Positions 31,801-41,541 are shown, counted from the first letter of the stretch. The stretch: 64,000 bases of DNA from Tretioscincus oriximinensis (GCA_022410635.1 JAJVDF010000591.1:323020-387019); one strand, 5' to 3'. The notes: generated from the sequence alone by a model not told the origin. A program made the numbers and translations.

Positions 31801-34800
31801 TTCAGTACTATTGAACTGTGGCCAACTTGTGTTTGACTGCATGATCCACCTTCATAGTCCTGCTCTGAACTTTTCCTGGTAAAGATTCAGAAGTGGTTTA
31901 CTATTGCCTGCTTCTGAAGAATGCTTGGTATTAAACTGATAACCCTATGCTCTCTTCAGTTTGCTCTGTCCCTGAATTACTATGATTCCAGCTGTGCTTC
32001 TTCTCTTTCAGCTAATGAAAAAATAGTAGAAAATTTATAGAAAAGGCAAAACCTATTAAGAAATAAGAAAAGCCATGCTGAATTGGGTCATTGACAATCA
32101 TTTCTTGCATTCTATCTTACACAGTGGCCCACCAATTGCACTTGGGCATTCTCAAGTGGCAGGACAAGGCAAAACCATCACCTACTCTCAATTCCTTGCC
32201 TAAAGGCATTTGGAGGAAGTCTGTCCATTACTTCAATCTGGAGGCATTATCCAGGCATAATCACTTTAGCTTCATGAATTCATCTAGTTCTTTCCTAAAG
32301 CTATCCAGCTGGTAGTTATCACCACTTTCATCTAGTGATACTAGACAGGTGACCCTCTTAGTGAAAAAATCCATCCTAACTTTCCTGCCCACCACCTTCA
32401 AAAGTACCCTTATTTTTAAAAGTAATTTCTTTCTTCATCTCAAAGTTTAATAACTTCCAGTTCACTAACTGTGCAATATAAAGGAGAGTAGAAATCTGCA
32501 TGAATACAAAATGCTGATCCTGTTCTCAAACTGAAACCAGTAGTGGGACAAAACTTCTGTGCATGAATCTAAGATTCAACCTGCTGGTTTGTCAAATGTA
32601 AACTCTCCCCAAATGTTGTCTTGTCCTTCTTTTTTATTATGTCCGACAAACTCTTTTGCTACTCGTGTCCTGTCTGCCTCTGGGCTGCAACCCAGCCTCC
32701 TCAATTATGTTTAAGATCTTCATGTATAAGGCATTTATGTACTGTTTAGTGGCTGGTGACAGTGAAGTCATGGAGGCTAATGGGACCAGTAAGATTTCCA
32801 TTAACACAATCAGAGAAGAAGTCAGAAAACGTCTTAGAGTTTGCTGGGGAAAGAAAAAACTGAAGGAATACACCGGGAGGAATACAAACCAATAAATTGT
32901 GAAATATATCTAGTTCTGCTCATTTTCAAACTGAATCTCAACATTTTCAACGGTTATTAATAGAACTGGTTAGGCACATCTCCAAATAGATCCATTGTCT
33001 GTGTTGTTAATCTCAGAATATGGCAATTTGATATCTTTATGCATGTAAAAGCAAAAATATACATTGTCATGGTTAAAACTATAGATAGAGAAAATAAAGC
33101 AAATGGTTCTTGAGGGAATGGCCAATTACTTAATTGAAAAATTGATGTTTCTATTGTTTTCCTCTATCCTTCCCTTGAAGTGCCAAGTTATCTAGAGATA
33201 CTCTACAATACATTCCGACATTGCTTCCTCCACCCTTCATTCTTAGGCAAAGGAAGAACATTTGTTATTTGTCCTTATACTTTTTGATGTATAACCCTGC
33301 TGTTGCTTCTGTCAATTTGCTTTGTTTTGAACTTGGGAATAAGGAAAAAATTGGAACGTTTCTGTATCAAGCCTCTATTATAGTCACAGTAAGCCCTGCA
33401 GAAGAGGATTTTTTAAAAAATAAAATATGGCTAACATACAAAATACGGCTGACTGAAATCTTCCTCCCTATTTATGGTGTTTATTGTTGGAAGGTAGCTG
33501 AGTAAGTGAAGTTGCCGAATTGAGAACTTGTAGTTCTTCAGTCTCCTGGGCAAGATTGGTGATAAAAGTAACAGCATATTGAGGTATAAAAGCTTTTAAT
33601 AAATTTTGAAGTATTTGAGAAATTGTAATGCAGTTGTTATTTTATTGTTTTTAAATTAGGTAGTTATGCTTGTTTTAGCTTGGAAGCTGGATGCTCAGAA
33701 TATGGGCTACTTCACATTGCAAGAATGGTTAAAAGGAATGACGTCTTTGCAGTAAGTATTAAACATATTAAATAATCAAACATAGACTTAGTTTGTTTGC
33801 TGTGCGGTGTTACCTGAAGAATTTTTATTTCATCATTCCTAGAAGTCAGACTTTACCAGTCTTAATGCATTGAATGTTCAGTATACATTTTATGCCTTCT
33901 ATCACTACTGTCTTAGAGTTTGACCATAGTCAGATGGACATGGGGAAATTAGAACAAATCTACTATTTTATATTACACATAAAGACATTCCATACTGAAT
34001 GAGATAGTTATGTTTATGAGCCTGTACAGTATTGAAATGTATAAACTTGAAAACCTGATCATCAGTAACATTATTTAATAGAATCTTCTACTGTAATTCT
34101 GTGAATTGTATATGAGGAAAAACATTGAATCCCCATTACTTATGATAGTTGTACCTTAATCATTGCCTTTTCTTCATGCTTACGTGGTAATTCAGTTGTA
34201 CCAGCCCTTCAGTATAGCTCTTGCTATGCTCATTCTTTACAATGAGAGTCAGGCTTTTCACTGTTAAGGCAACTGATGAGTGTTAGGCTCTCCATTGACC
34301 ACTTTTGCACCAGTTTCCCCTCTTTTCTGAAATAGTTTCATTTCTGATTTTTCCTCTGATGTTTGGTTACTATAGTAGATAATATACTGTGGTCTATACC
34401 AAGTCAGGAGCAATGCTACAATTAGAAGGCTGACATCACAGCTGTACTAGAAGTTTTTTTAAAATTTATATTTATACCCTGCCCCATACCCGAAAGTCTC
34501 AGGGCAGCGAACAGTAAAATATCAACACAAAATTGACAAATTGGAATTGAATTGTTTGGTGATTCTTGGGCCCTGTCCCCACTGAGCCTTATTCTGGGCT
34601 ATATGTTGGAACAGGAGCCTGCCATCTATATGTTAGTGTAATCTATGGCAGGCCTTGAATAGTGCCTGCCATAGTCTACAGTGGCATGTGGATGGCCAAG
34701 CTCTGTACTGAGATACAGCCCAGATCAAGGCTCTGTGGGGATGGGGCCTTGGTCTTGATCTTACCTAGGCTTTATTATGGGATATTTTTTTGGAAAAGAG

Positions 34801-37800
34801 GCCTGCAATCTGCATTGTAGGGCAGGCTACAGCTATAGGTCAAAATAAAGTCTATGCAGAAAGGGGCTTGTATAATGCCGAGTACACAAAATAATTATTA
34901 TATTTAATACTTACTTACATTTTTGTTTTGTTGTTGGATTTAAGCATGAAAAATATATTGTCTTCAATTGATAGTTTATTTTTAATCCTGCAGATGTGAT
35001 ACAACAGAAAAGCTAAGAAATTCTTTGGATTACTTGAGATCTTTATTAAATGAGCCTACAAATTTTAAACTTATTTACAGATACGCATTTGATTTTGCAC
35101 GAGTGAGTACTTTGGCGTTTCATTTTGAGTTGCTTTTTTAATAACTTCTCATGCAATTTGCACCAAGGGATGAAATAACATATTAATATTCTTAAGTCAA
35201 CTAAAGTCTTACTGTTTCCCTTTTAAATTGCATTAAACTGTTAGCTTTCTAGAAAGCTGGATATATGGTGGCCATGAAAAAACATTGGAAAAGTTCTAGT
35301 TTTATTTAGAATTTAATTCTCCGTGCATATGGAGAAAACTTTTAGACATTCAAATGAACTGTTTATATGTATAAAAAAATTCATAGAATCATAGAGTCGG
35401 AAGGAACTTGGCAGGGGCATCAAATTCAATCCCCTTCTCAGTGCAGGATTGACTGAATCATCCTGGACAGGTAACTGTCTAAAGACTTCCATTGAAGGAG
35501 ACTGGGGTGCCCAGAACTGGACACAGTACTCTAGATGAAGTCTAACCAAAGGGGAATAGAGAATATTTATTTATTTTTATTTTGAAACTTCTTTTACTTG
35601 TTTTCAGATTTCCCCCCCCCCAATTTTGTACATTTGGTTCTTCTTGTACTTGTCTATAACGTGGCCAAAGAATCATGCCTACAGTCTTTTTTTTCCTTTC
35701 TGTTTTCCTGGCCGCTCCATTACAAAGAGATCAAGACCCTCACTATCTGAAATGGCAAGTGTCAGGAAAGAAAGAACAAGACATTTTAAATCTGCCACCT
35801 GTTGAAATAAGAACATAAGCATACAATATGCCTAAATATAGTCACATCAGCCATTCTAGATGAGTCATTGAAACCATAAAAGTGAACAATCTGTAGCTTT
35901 CCATGTGTTGCTGATCGACAGTTCCAGTTCTTCTTGACATTCGCCAGTGTTGGCTTTGTTACGGAGAATCTAGATTCAGTTAACAATACACATATGCCTG
36001 GAACAATGTCGAGATTTTCAAGAGCATGAAATACTGAAATATACTGCTCAAAACAATCAAGGGAACACTTTAACATAACGTGTTATGTTAAAAAGTGTTC
36101 CCTTGATTGTTTTGAGCAGTATAGTTGGAGGGACCAAAAGTCATGTGATCAGAATTCCACTTAGAAGCAGGAAAACCAAAATTGTTAGTGGTTTCCTTCA
36201 AAAGGTTTGTTCACAGAGGCTGCTATGCCAAAAAATTTCACTAATGAAAATAAGATGATAGCTTAAATCTGTGGGAGCCATTTCGTGTATAAATAGTATA
36301 ATTCTGAGTAGTTATGTGGTCTCAGGATAATTTACAGAAAACATTTAAAACAAAAAGGAGCAGATTCATTTGCTTTTCAAAGACAGGCATGGACACTTGG
36401 TAGAGATGGCTACAGATAGCTAGCCAGCTGTGCTCAGCACAGCAGAGTGAATTCATTTCGCTAAAATTGTTACCAAAGCAAGGGTAATATATTTTGTAGA
36501 TAATCGGGTCAGTTTCAATATTGTTTGTATCATACAAGAGACTTGTGTAAAAGATCCACAAAATAATCAGTGCCAGATTTAGGCTGTATTTTGCCCATGG
36601 GCTGTAATTTACTTACTCACTTAATTGTTTACTTCATTTAGTTATTTATTTTACTCCCCCTTCCCTCAGCTACTTTGGGTTTTATAATAATAAAAGCAAT
36701 TAAAAAATTAATATCTTCTTAATACTTCCAGTAGCTATATTTTGCCTAAATATGGCCCTAAAAATAATAATGAGTAAAAATATAAAAAGTTCCCTACTCA
36801 TCCAGCGGTCTGTTCTTGAAATGGCCAACCAATTGAACAAAGAAGCCCACTTATAAGACAGGAGCCCACACTTTGCACTATTTGGAAATTCCTAGCAGCA
36901 TACTTTCTGAAGCATACCACATTCTACTGCTTGAGCAGTTCTGCAATGCATAATACAGTAGACCAGCAAACATCCATAGAGCACCCCTTTGACACACTGA
37001 TGAGGTCTATGGGAGACCTTGCCAAGGATGTGGACATGCGGCTCTTGGTACAATTGCTAGTCTGATATATCTGGTAGGGAAGAGTCACTCATTGATAGTC
37101 TGGCTTCCATGAGTATCAGTACATTCATATAGGAGAGTTGAGATAATGAAGTTAAATCCAGCAGCTTCCATCAATCATAACTTCCATTCATGGTTAAGGC
37201 TGCTTCTTGAGTAATTTTATGTTGTCAGAAAATACCAAGCAAAAAACCAACAATTATTCTAAGCAGCTGAAGAACCTATGCAACCCTAGAATAACTGGAA
37301 ATATTAGTAAATTAAGAGCTATTGACAAGACATCATATTAGGAGGTTTCATCTAACATACATAAAAAATATAGTGAATGAATCCCCAATAGTTCTAGATA
37401 GTATTTAATTTTATTGTTGAAAATAAAGTATTGTTTGTTTGTATGAGAACTGTTGGAACTTCTTTTCTGTCTTTGCTAGGAAAAGGACCAGCGAAGCCTA
37501 GATATAAATACTGCCAAGTGTATGTTAGGTCTCCTCTTAGGAAAAACGTGGCCCCTCTTTCCAGTATTTCATCAGTTCCTAGAGGTAACTATATATGGGA
37601 AATAACTGCAAATGAAAAAAATACTGTCAAACTTAAATGTTTGTATCCATTCTTTTCTAAGCAGAATCTATAAACACAGTAAATATTGATATGATGAGAT
37701 TACGATTAGGTATTTGGAAGAGGTCTATCAACATGCCTTTCCATTTCAGCCTTTTTCCACTTTTCATGAGTTCAAAGTGGGTCATGCTATGATCAACACG

Positions 37801-39043
37801 ACACCCTTCTTGCCTCTACAATTGTTAATTAAAAGTTCAGTGACATTTGCCCTACCACTGAGGTTAAATTCCAATGAACTGGGGATAGTACACATCATAA
37901 GATAAAGAAGCAAACACATTACGCTTTGGCTTTTCTGTTAATAGTAAATATGCAAAGTGTAACTATTTAATACAGCATATGCAGTCTATCAACAAATAAA
38001 CAATAAAATCTAATGCATGGCCTAATTTGTTTTCCAGATATGTTCTGACCTTGACAGAATTCTTCCTTGTTCCAGCATCTATGTATGCATCCAAATGAAT
38101 CCTTAACAGTCTGTATAGTTCACAGGGACATCTTCCATAGTAAAATTTTAGGAGAAAAAACCTCCCATTTCAGCGTTTTTGTATTAAATTATATTGTTTA
38201 TTGTTTTGGATAGACTGTACATGCTGTATTATATTATTAACAGACAAGCTGAATTGTACTGCATTTGCTTCTTTATCTCTCCCACTGGGTAGATATACCC
38301 ACCATGGACTATGATTTTAAGGTTTTGTCCAGGTTGAAAAGCAAAGATCCATGATTTTTGTACCAGGGTGGCAGGGATTATAGATTGTGTTCTGGTTTTG
38401 GACTCTGAGTACGGCAATGTGACCTAACATCCTGGCCCTCAAGGTTAAATCTGTGAAGCACAGAGGTTAAGAGCCCTGGTGTTTCAGCAGAGATACTGAG
38501 TTCAAAGCTCTGTGTCGGTTGTGGAGAGGGGTGAATGCCCTCTACTGGCCTCAGTTTTAGCTAACCCAGCTATTTGAAAACAAGAGATTGTGATTAAAGA
38601 AATAAGGTGGGTAAGATAGAATGTAAGCATTCTGGGGAAAAATAAGCTTATAAGCCACTTAGAGTCAATTCAGGTGAGAAAAGCGTATAAAAACCCAGTT
38701 CTTCTTTTTTAATTTTTAAGTACAATTGTCATTCTATTTTCGGTAATTGTTGTTCTCATTTTAAGCAGCAATCTAAGTACAAAGTCATCAATAAGGACCA
38801 ATGGTGCAATGTTCTGGAATTCAGCAGAACCATTAATCTTGACCTCAGCAATTATGACGAAGATGGAGCATGTATGTATAGTCTGAAAAACTAACGTTGC
38901 TTCACAGCATTTATTCTATGTACTGTTCTTCTCAAGCTTTTAAAAGGATGAGTACAGACATTTCATTTATGATTTTCTTTGTTGCAGGGCCAGTGTTGTT
39001 GGATGAATTCGTGGAGTGGTATAAAGAGAAGCAAATGACATAG
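19796..39043 (+). CDS. DCUN1D4: DCUN1D4, DCN1-like protein 4 (complete, 11 coding exons)
   Basis: The exons are 19796-19820, 23896-23966, 25190-25229, 30461-30575, 31188-31279, 31695-31765, 33660-33751, 34994-35102, 37480-37584, 38769-38871 and 38988-39043. They total 879 nt, 292 residues plus stop, the same length as human DCUN1D4, and every junction keeps phase. The product starts MHSDAAAV and has a basic segment ([20 protein letters not shown]), likely a nuclear localisation signal. The DCN1/PONY domain follows ([14 protein letters not shown] to the end). Family knowledge: DCN1-like proteins bind a cullin and the acetylated NEDD8 E2 to stimulate cullin neddylation. The cullin-binding DAD patch is intact: Asp in NKDQW, Ala in GAW and Asp in LLDEF. 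An internal ATG at 30505 (MPPRKKRR) matches the start of known shorter isoforms. Confidence 0.97.
20700..23895. other. DCUN1D4 intron 1, unassigned DNA
   Basis: Apart from the repeat around 21205-21345, no exon or structured element is recognised. The longer open frames in the first few hundred bases are products of the CpG island. Confidence 0.4.
21205..21345. repeat. ATGT/TGCA microsatellite next to a degenerate LINE/SINE tail
   Basis: A run of ATGT and GCATGTATGT units (21205-21241) is followed by CTATAAGTCTCAGGGTGATT and AACAATAAAAACA, which resembles the inverted 3' tail (CCC..CTCAGGGCGG..AACAATAAAA) common in squamate LINEs. Confidence 0.5.
23896..23966 (+). CDS. DCUN1D4: DCUN1D4 exon 2
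   Basis: Acceptor CCTTCTAG|ATTTTC, donor GGCTG|GTAATC. It encodes [12 protein letters not shown] and [10 protein letters not shown]; one codon contains an N at 23932. Confidence 0.93.
24525..24775 (+). mobile_element. Squamate-type SINE, copy A
   Basis: It contains CTCATCTGGGAGATTGGGTT, CTTCTACTAGCCTGTAGCTC, AACCCAGCTATTCGAAAGCA, TTGGGCAAAAAAGACCGC and ends near GGTGAGAAAAGTG. The same body recurs at 38440-38712 and inverted at 61583-61866. Confidence 0.7.
25190..25229 (+). CDS. DCUN1D4: DCUN1D4 exon 3
   Basis: Acceptor TTTTACAG|AATTTG, donor AACAG|GTAGAA. It encodes [13 protein letters not shown] plus one base, identical to the human stretch as remembered. Confidence 0.95.
26320..27416 (+). 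mobile_element. Probable non-autonomous Helitron
   Basis: It begins TCCTATACTACAAAGCC directly after A and ends in CTAG (27413-27416) followed by T, the A^T target preference of Helitrons. Eight bases before CTAG ends a hairpin: AGCCCACT (27376-27383), 13-nt loop, AGTGGGCT (27397-27404). The 5' terminus resembles the TCCTATA start known from bat Helitrons. There is no TIR or target duplication. The interior holds a GC-richer section and a long purine tract. A second locus with a near-identical 3' terminus is at 51440-51784. No Rep/helicase coding is present. Confidence 0.6.
26981..27345. repeat. Long polypurine tract with a (TAGG)n section
   Basis: About 360 bases are nearly all purine on the plus strand (GGA, GAA and GGGA runs), ending in TAGG repeats at about 27225-27290. 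It lies inside the putative Helitron. Its open frames are low complexity (Ser/Pro/Leu on the minus strand) and are not genes. Confidence 0.85.
28081..28337 (+). mobile_element. tRNA-derived SINE, full-length-looking copy
   Basis: It starts GAGCCAGTTTGGTGTAGTGG, with an A-box-like TGGTGTAGTGG and a B-box-like GGTTCAATTCT. The body reads CTAGGTGACCTTGGGTCAGC, and the 3' part GGGCGGGATACAAGTACAAA leads into an (AAAT)n tail. The 3' part resembles the ends of squamate L2-type LINEs, the likely partner for mobilisation. Confidence 0.85.
28664..28737 (+). repeat. 74-nt hairpin with 32-bp stem and 10-nt loop
   Basis: The arms 28664-28695 and 28706-28737 pair along their full length. The only three non-Watson-Crick positions are G-U wobbles when read as plus-strand RNA, the sense of DCUN1D4. 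It may be a palindromic MITE or a precursor-like RNA hairpin; the sequence cannot decide between them. It lies in intron 3 of DCUN1D4. Confidence 0.85.
28740..29180. other. Intronic DNA, nothing recognised
   Basis: No repeat family or exon was recognised between the hairpin and the Tc1 element. Confidence 0.35.
29186..29645 (-). mobile_element. Tc1-like transposon fragment, transposase C-terminus
   Basis: The outer end CAGTGGCTTGCGAAAGTATT follows TA (29184-29185), a classic Tc1-family terminus. On the minus strand 29374-29577 encodes [17 protein letters not shown], the conserved block with the last acidic residue of the DDE triad. Further up, a shifted frame gives NDPKHT, the second conserved block. 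The N-terminal half, other TIR and a clean target site are missing, so it is dead. Confidence 0.9.
30461..30575 (+). CDS. DCUN1D4: DCUN1D4 exon 4, basic segment
   Basis: Acceptor CTACATAG|GAACTC, donor GATGG|GTATGC. It encodes [15 protein letters not shown] and then [20 protein letters not shown], the likely nuclear localisation signal. An internal ATG at 30505-30507 could start a shorter isoform. Confidence 0.95.
31188..31279 (+). CDS. DCUN1D4: DCUN1D4 exon 5
   Basis: Acceptor TTTTTCACTAG|AATGTAC, donor GCGG|GTAAGT. It encodes [20 protein letters not shown] and CLEWFYEYA, the beginning of the DCN1 fold. Confidence 0.95.
31695..31765 (+). CDS. DCUN1D4: DCUN1D4 exon 6
   Basis: Acceptor GCTTGTAG|GGACAG, donor GAAAAT|GTATGT. 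It encodes [20 protein letters not shown] and PEN. Confidence 0.96.
32064..32440 (-). mobile_element. CR1-like LINE 3' end, diverged
   Basis: Minus-strand reading gives the CR1 3'UTR hallmarks: the AGCATGGCTTTTCTTATTTC end, a CACTGTGTAAGAT block, and upstream the '[12 protein letters not shown]'-like region (TCACTAAGAGGGTCACCTGT). It is old and truncated, in intron 6 of DCUN1D4. Confidence 0.6.
32640..32895 (+). pseudogene. Histone H2B-like open frame, probable diverged retrocopy
   Basis: An uninterrupted frame from ATG 32656 to the stop at 32893 (79 residues) aligns, by eye, with the H2B histone fold and C-terminus. NPASSIMFK corresponds to [29 protein letters not shown] to the [20 protein letters not shown] region, [10 protein letters not shown] to EIQTAVRLLL, and KLKEYTG to AVTKYTS. 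Spacing is kept nearly throughout, but identity is low and the upstream alpha-1 part is not in frame. No introns occur in it. It may be a decayed testis-type H2B variant copy, or chance resemblance. Confidence 0.4.
33660..33751 (+). CDS. DCUN1D4: DCUN1D4 exon 7
   Basis: Acceptor TTAAATTAG|GTAGTT, donor TTGCA|GTAAGT. It encodes [20 protein letters not shown] and [10 protein letters not shown]. Confidence 0.96.
34462..34530 (-). mobile_element. Inverted 3' tail of an L2-type LINE or SINE
   Basis: TATTTATACCCTGCCCCATA, CCCGAAAGTCTCAGGGCAGC and AACAGTAAAATATC read, on the minus strand, as the GCTGCCCTGAGACTTTCGGG..GGGCAGGGTATAAATA end shared by squamate LINEs and SINEs. Only the tail is present. 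Confidence 0.6.
34568..34748. mobile_element. GGGCC-ended palindromic MITE, copy 1
   Basis: The left end GGGCCCTGTCCCCACTGAGC, followed by CTTATTCTGGGCT, is mirrored by AGCCCAGATCAAGGCTCTGT and GGGGATGGGGCC on the right, with a few mismatches. The family also occurs at 59267-59415, 43545-43688 and partly 18460-18562. Confidence 0.7.
34994..35102 (+). CDS. DCUN1D4: DCUN1D4 exon 8
   Basis: Acceptor TCCTGCAG|ATGTGA, donor GCACGA|GTGAGT. It encodes [20 protein letters not shown] and [16 protein letters not shown]. Confidence 0.96.
35380..35560 (-). mobile_element. CR1 3' end, avian-type tail
   Basis: The tail on the minus strand is CTATGATTCTATGAATT, the canonical CR1 ATTCTATG octamer. Further in, 35494-35549 reads [11 protein letters not shown], the conserved CR1 motif followed here by 3'UTR-like sequence. 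It is truncated and lies in intron 8 of DCUN1D4. Confidence 0.8.
36040..36123. mobile_element. Palindromic TA-flanked MITE, copy 2 (near-perfect)
   Basis: An 84-nt near-perfect palindrome: TATACTGCTCAAAACAATCA and GGGAACACTTT are mirrored exactly on the right, with only a 2-nt length difference near the centre (AACATAAC-GT-GTTATGTT). Same family as 1169-1250 and 61894-61975. Confidence 0.85.
36130..37470. other. DCUN1D4 intron 8, unassigned DNA
   Basis: No repeat family or coding exon was recognised in this stretch. Confidence 0.35.
37480..37584 (+). CDS. DCUN1D4: DCUN1D4 exon 9
   Basis: Acceptor TTTGCTAG|GAAAAG, donor CTAGAG|GTAACT. It encodes [20 protein letters not shown] and [15 protein letters not shown]; Thr replaces the Ile of human GKIWPLF. 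Confidence 0.96.
38440..38712 (+). mobile_element. Squamate-type SINE, copy B
   Basis: It starts near CACAGAGGTTAAGAGCCCTG, a tRNA-like head. The body has CTCTACTGGCCTCAGTTTTA and AACCCAGCTATTTGAAAACA, and it ends GGTGAGAAAAGCGTATAAAA followed by CCCAGTTCTTC. It lies just 56 bp before DCUN1D4 exon 10. Confidence 0.8.
38769..38871 (+). CDS. DCUN1D4: DCUN1D4 exon 10 with DAD-patch Asp and Ala
   Basis: Acceptor TTAAGCAG|CAATCT, donor GCAT|GTATGT. It encodes [20 protein letters not shown] and [14 protein letters not shown]. The acceptor is a tandem AAGCAG, so use of the upstream AG (38764-38765) would add one Gln. The Asp of NKDQW and Ala of GAW are cullin-contact residues in the family. Confidence 0.95.
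38988..39043 (+). CDS. DCUN1D4: DCUN1D4 exon 11 and stop
   Basis: Acceptor TTGTTGCAG|GGCCAG. It encodes [18 protein letters not shown] and TAG at 39041-39043. Confidence 0.96.
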
Positions 39044-40576
39044 GAACTTTTATCTATGCACAGCCGCTCAAGAGTCTTTGTTACTGCAGTTATGTCAACC
39101 ATTAGCCATAAACTGCTGTTTGTATAAAAACGCATGCTGCTTCTGCACTGTATCCCATTTTCAGGGACCTTTTGGTGTTTTGCTGTTTAACAGGTCAGCT
39201 CTGCTTGCTGTGTAGCACTGTTCTCTTCGAAGGCTGCTTTGCATTTTGTATCTACACTACAGATGGTGAACTTACCAGCATCCTCACTGTGATTTATGTG
39301 TATATTGCTGTCTAAACTCTGTATATGTGTATAAAAAAAGCTTCACTTAGGAATTATTTAGCAGAAATGTATTGTAAAAAAATAATAATTGTGGCATATT
39401 TCTAGGTTTGCATTCAATAACCATGTAACTTAATTTTTAATTGTCATTTGGTCTCAGACTTAGCACTTCAGGAAACAGAGAGAAAGTGTTGGGACAGTTG
39501 CCATGTGGAACTATTGCCAGTCAACCACATTGTTTAAGCTGCCAGTTTCTGAGAGAAGAACCTGCAGGATGATTTCTTCACATGCAAATGTCCAGTTTCC
39601 ATTTTCTTTAGTAAATGAGTATCTGCTTTTTTAAAAAAATTGAAAACTATTAAAACTGTATTAGATTAAATAGAATTGTACATGCCACGGATGACTTCCA
39701 TTTGGTGATAGTGCTGACTTCTTAATCTAATTTCTGTAGTTTGCAAATAGGTACAGGTGAGAAATTAAAAATACATGATTAAAAAGGGTTTTAGACTTGT
39801 AAATTGGCATATTCTTTTATTTCAGTTTTGCATTGACTTCCTTGTCAATGGAAGTAAAATTTTACTTCCTCGTACAATATTAAACATGACTTTCTGGAGT
39901 AGGTTCCAAGTCTAGAATTCCTTGTCAAATCTTACACTGAAATATTTGCATCATGGGAACCTGAAATGTTCTGCTGGCTATTTTTATGCTAATGATCAGC
40001 TTTCTTGTGTAGGAACACTCTGATGTTAACCTGGAGAAGCTCAAATAATTAGTTCCTCGAAGAAGCAAAATGAATAAGGTTAGAAGTGTGGTGTTATCAT
40101 TGTCCAACCAGAATTATATTGTTCAAAACTTGATTTAGAAGACAATTTGATAAGAAGTAGCAGATCATGTAGGAATACTTGCAAAAATAAGAGTGCTGTA
40201 TGTTGAAGAAAATAATTTTGACAAAATCTAAAAATAACTATTTGCAGTTCTAAATATTAAACAGTATTTATTTCTTGCTGTATAAACAAAATGCAATTAT
40301 CCACTTTAGAATTGTATACTTTTAAATTAAAAGTTACCAAAAAATCACAAGTTGAGATCTAAAAGACGTCAGCAATATGACATTGCCTTCCATCCTCTTC
40401 TTTGAGAAAAGGCATTGTTGAATTTACTTTAAAGATAATATCTGAAACACAGTTTTCTATAATCAGTCTTTATCTCAGTAAATAAAGGATGGTATTCTAC
40501 TCATTAAGAAAAATCCTTTCATTCTACCATAAATAATAGAATTGAAGCTTCCATGGCTGGTTTCAGTCTCACTACA
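39044..40576 (+). other. DCUN1D4: DCUN1D4 3'UTR and downstream DNA
   Basis: The DNA after the stop has several possible polyadenylation signals, for example AATAAA at 40481-40486, but the true end cannot be chosen from sequence. No coding exon is seen. Confidence 0.5.
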
Positions 40577-41070
40577 GTTTTGTTTATTTATTATTTACGC
40601 TTATATCCTGGCTAAACTCAAAGGTCACAGGACAGTTAACAATGCAAGCAGGAATACAAAATTAACATTTTAAAATTTTCTGCCTCAAAGTGGGGAAGGA
40701 AAAGCTGTTTCTTCAACCAAAGGCCAGATTAAAGAGTTGTATCTTCAAAGATTTTCTGAATGAATGAAACGATGATGAGGCACTTCAAGGAGGAGACTAT
40801 TTCATAGTTGGGCCACCACAACCTGTCTTGGGTTCTCACTCTCTTTGTGACTAAGAGAGGTGGTTCTTTTTTGAACCTGAATTCTTGCAGCTATGTAATT
40901 CACCCTCAGAGGATTTGACTTATAGAAAAGCCAAATGTAACTGAGGATCTCCTAGGTCTTGTTACAAGCCAATGCAGGAAAAGTAGATCTTACAGATGCT
41001 GTATACACATTTGTAGAATGAGATAACAAGCTTTTGAAATTAATCCTATCCTTCAGCACAGGTCCCAGTG
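40576..41070 (-). mobile_element. Old L2-type LINE 3' region, inverted
   Basis: It begins with the inverted tail (TATTTATTATTTACGCTTAT, ATCCTGGCTAAACTCAAAGG, ACAGTTAACAATGCAAG). It continues through phrases typical of this 3' region in squamates (CCAAAGGCCAGATTAAAGAG, GGGCCACCACAACCTGTCTT, GGTCTTGTTACAAGCCAATG). It is strongly diverged. Confidence 0.55.
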
Positions 41071-41230
41071 TGGGTAAATAATTGTAAAAGATAAAAAGTA
41101 CAATTGTTAAAACACATTTCAAAATAAAACTCTCCCTTCAGTCCAGCCACTCACCCTCCCTGGTAGGACCAGATTCTTGATTTAGCTAAGAATCAAAAGC
41201 TTGAGTTAAGTGATATGTTTCAAATAGGGA

Positions 41231-41541
41231 TAGAGTTGTCATAATCAAAGTGTCCAAAACTGGGACACACACACGTGTGCCTTACAGCAGACGCCAAACC
41301 CCGCCTCCCGCAAGAGGCTACAGCATGCTCCAAGGATCTTTCCAGGACCCAGGAAGCTTTTGGAACACAGCCGACCTGCTCCTGCTGCCATCAACCCTGT
41401 CCTGCAATTCCCCTTTGCTTTATACGTCGGGGAATTTACAAATCCGGGATTTTTACTTAACTTTACTAAACCCGGACGGGACAATTTTCTTGTCCCCAAA
41501 TCCAGGACATTCCCGGCTTTCCAGGACATATGGCACCCCTA
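41231..41541. mobile_element. Non-autonomous DNA transposon with 7/8 target duplication
   Basis: The left end TAGAGTTGTCATAATCAAAG mirrors the right end (AGGACATATGGCACCCCTA) in the form TAGRGKTGYCATA..GTCC. Flanks are AATAGGGA (41223-41230) and AATACGGA (41542-41549), an 8-bp duplication with one change, as in hAT. Overlapping open frames inside are not genes. Confidence 0.65.
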
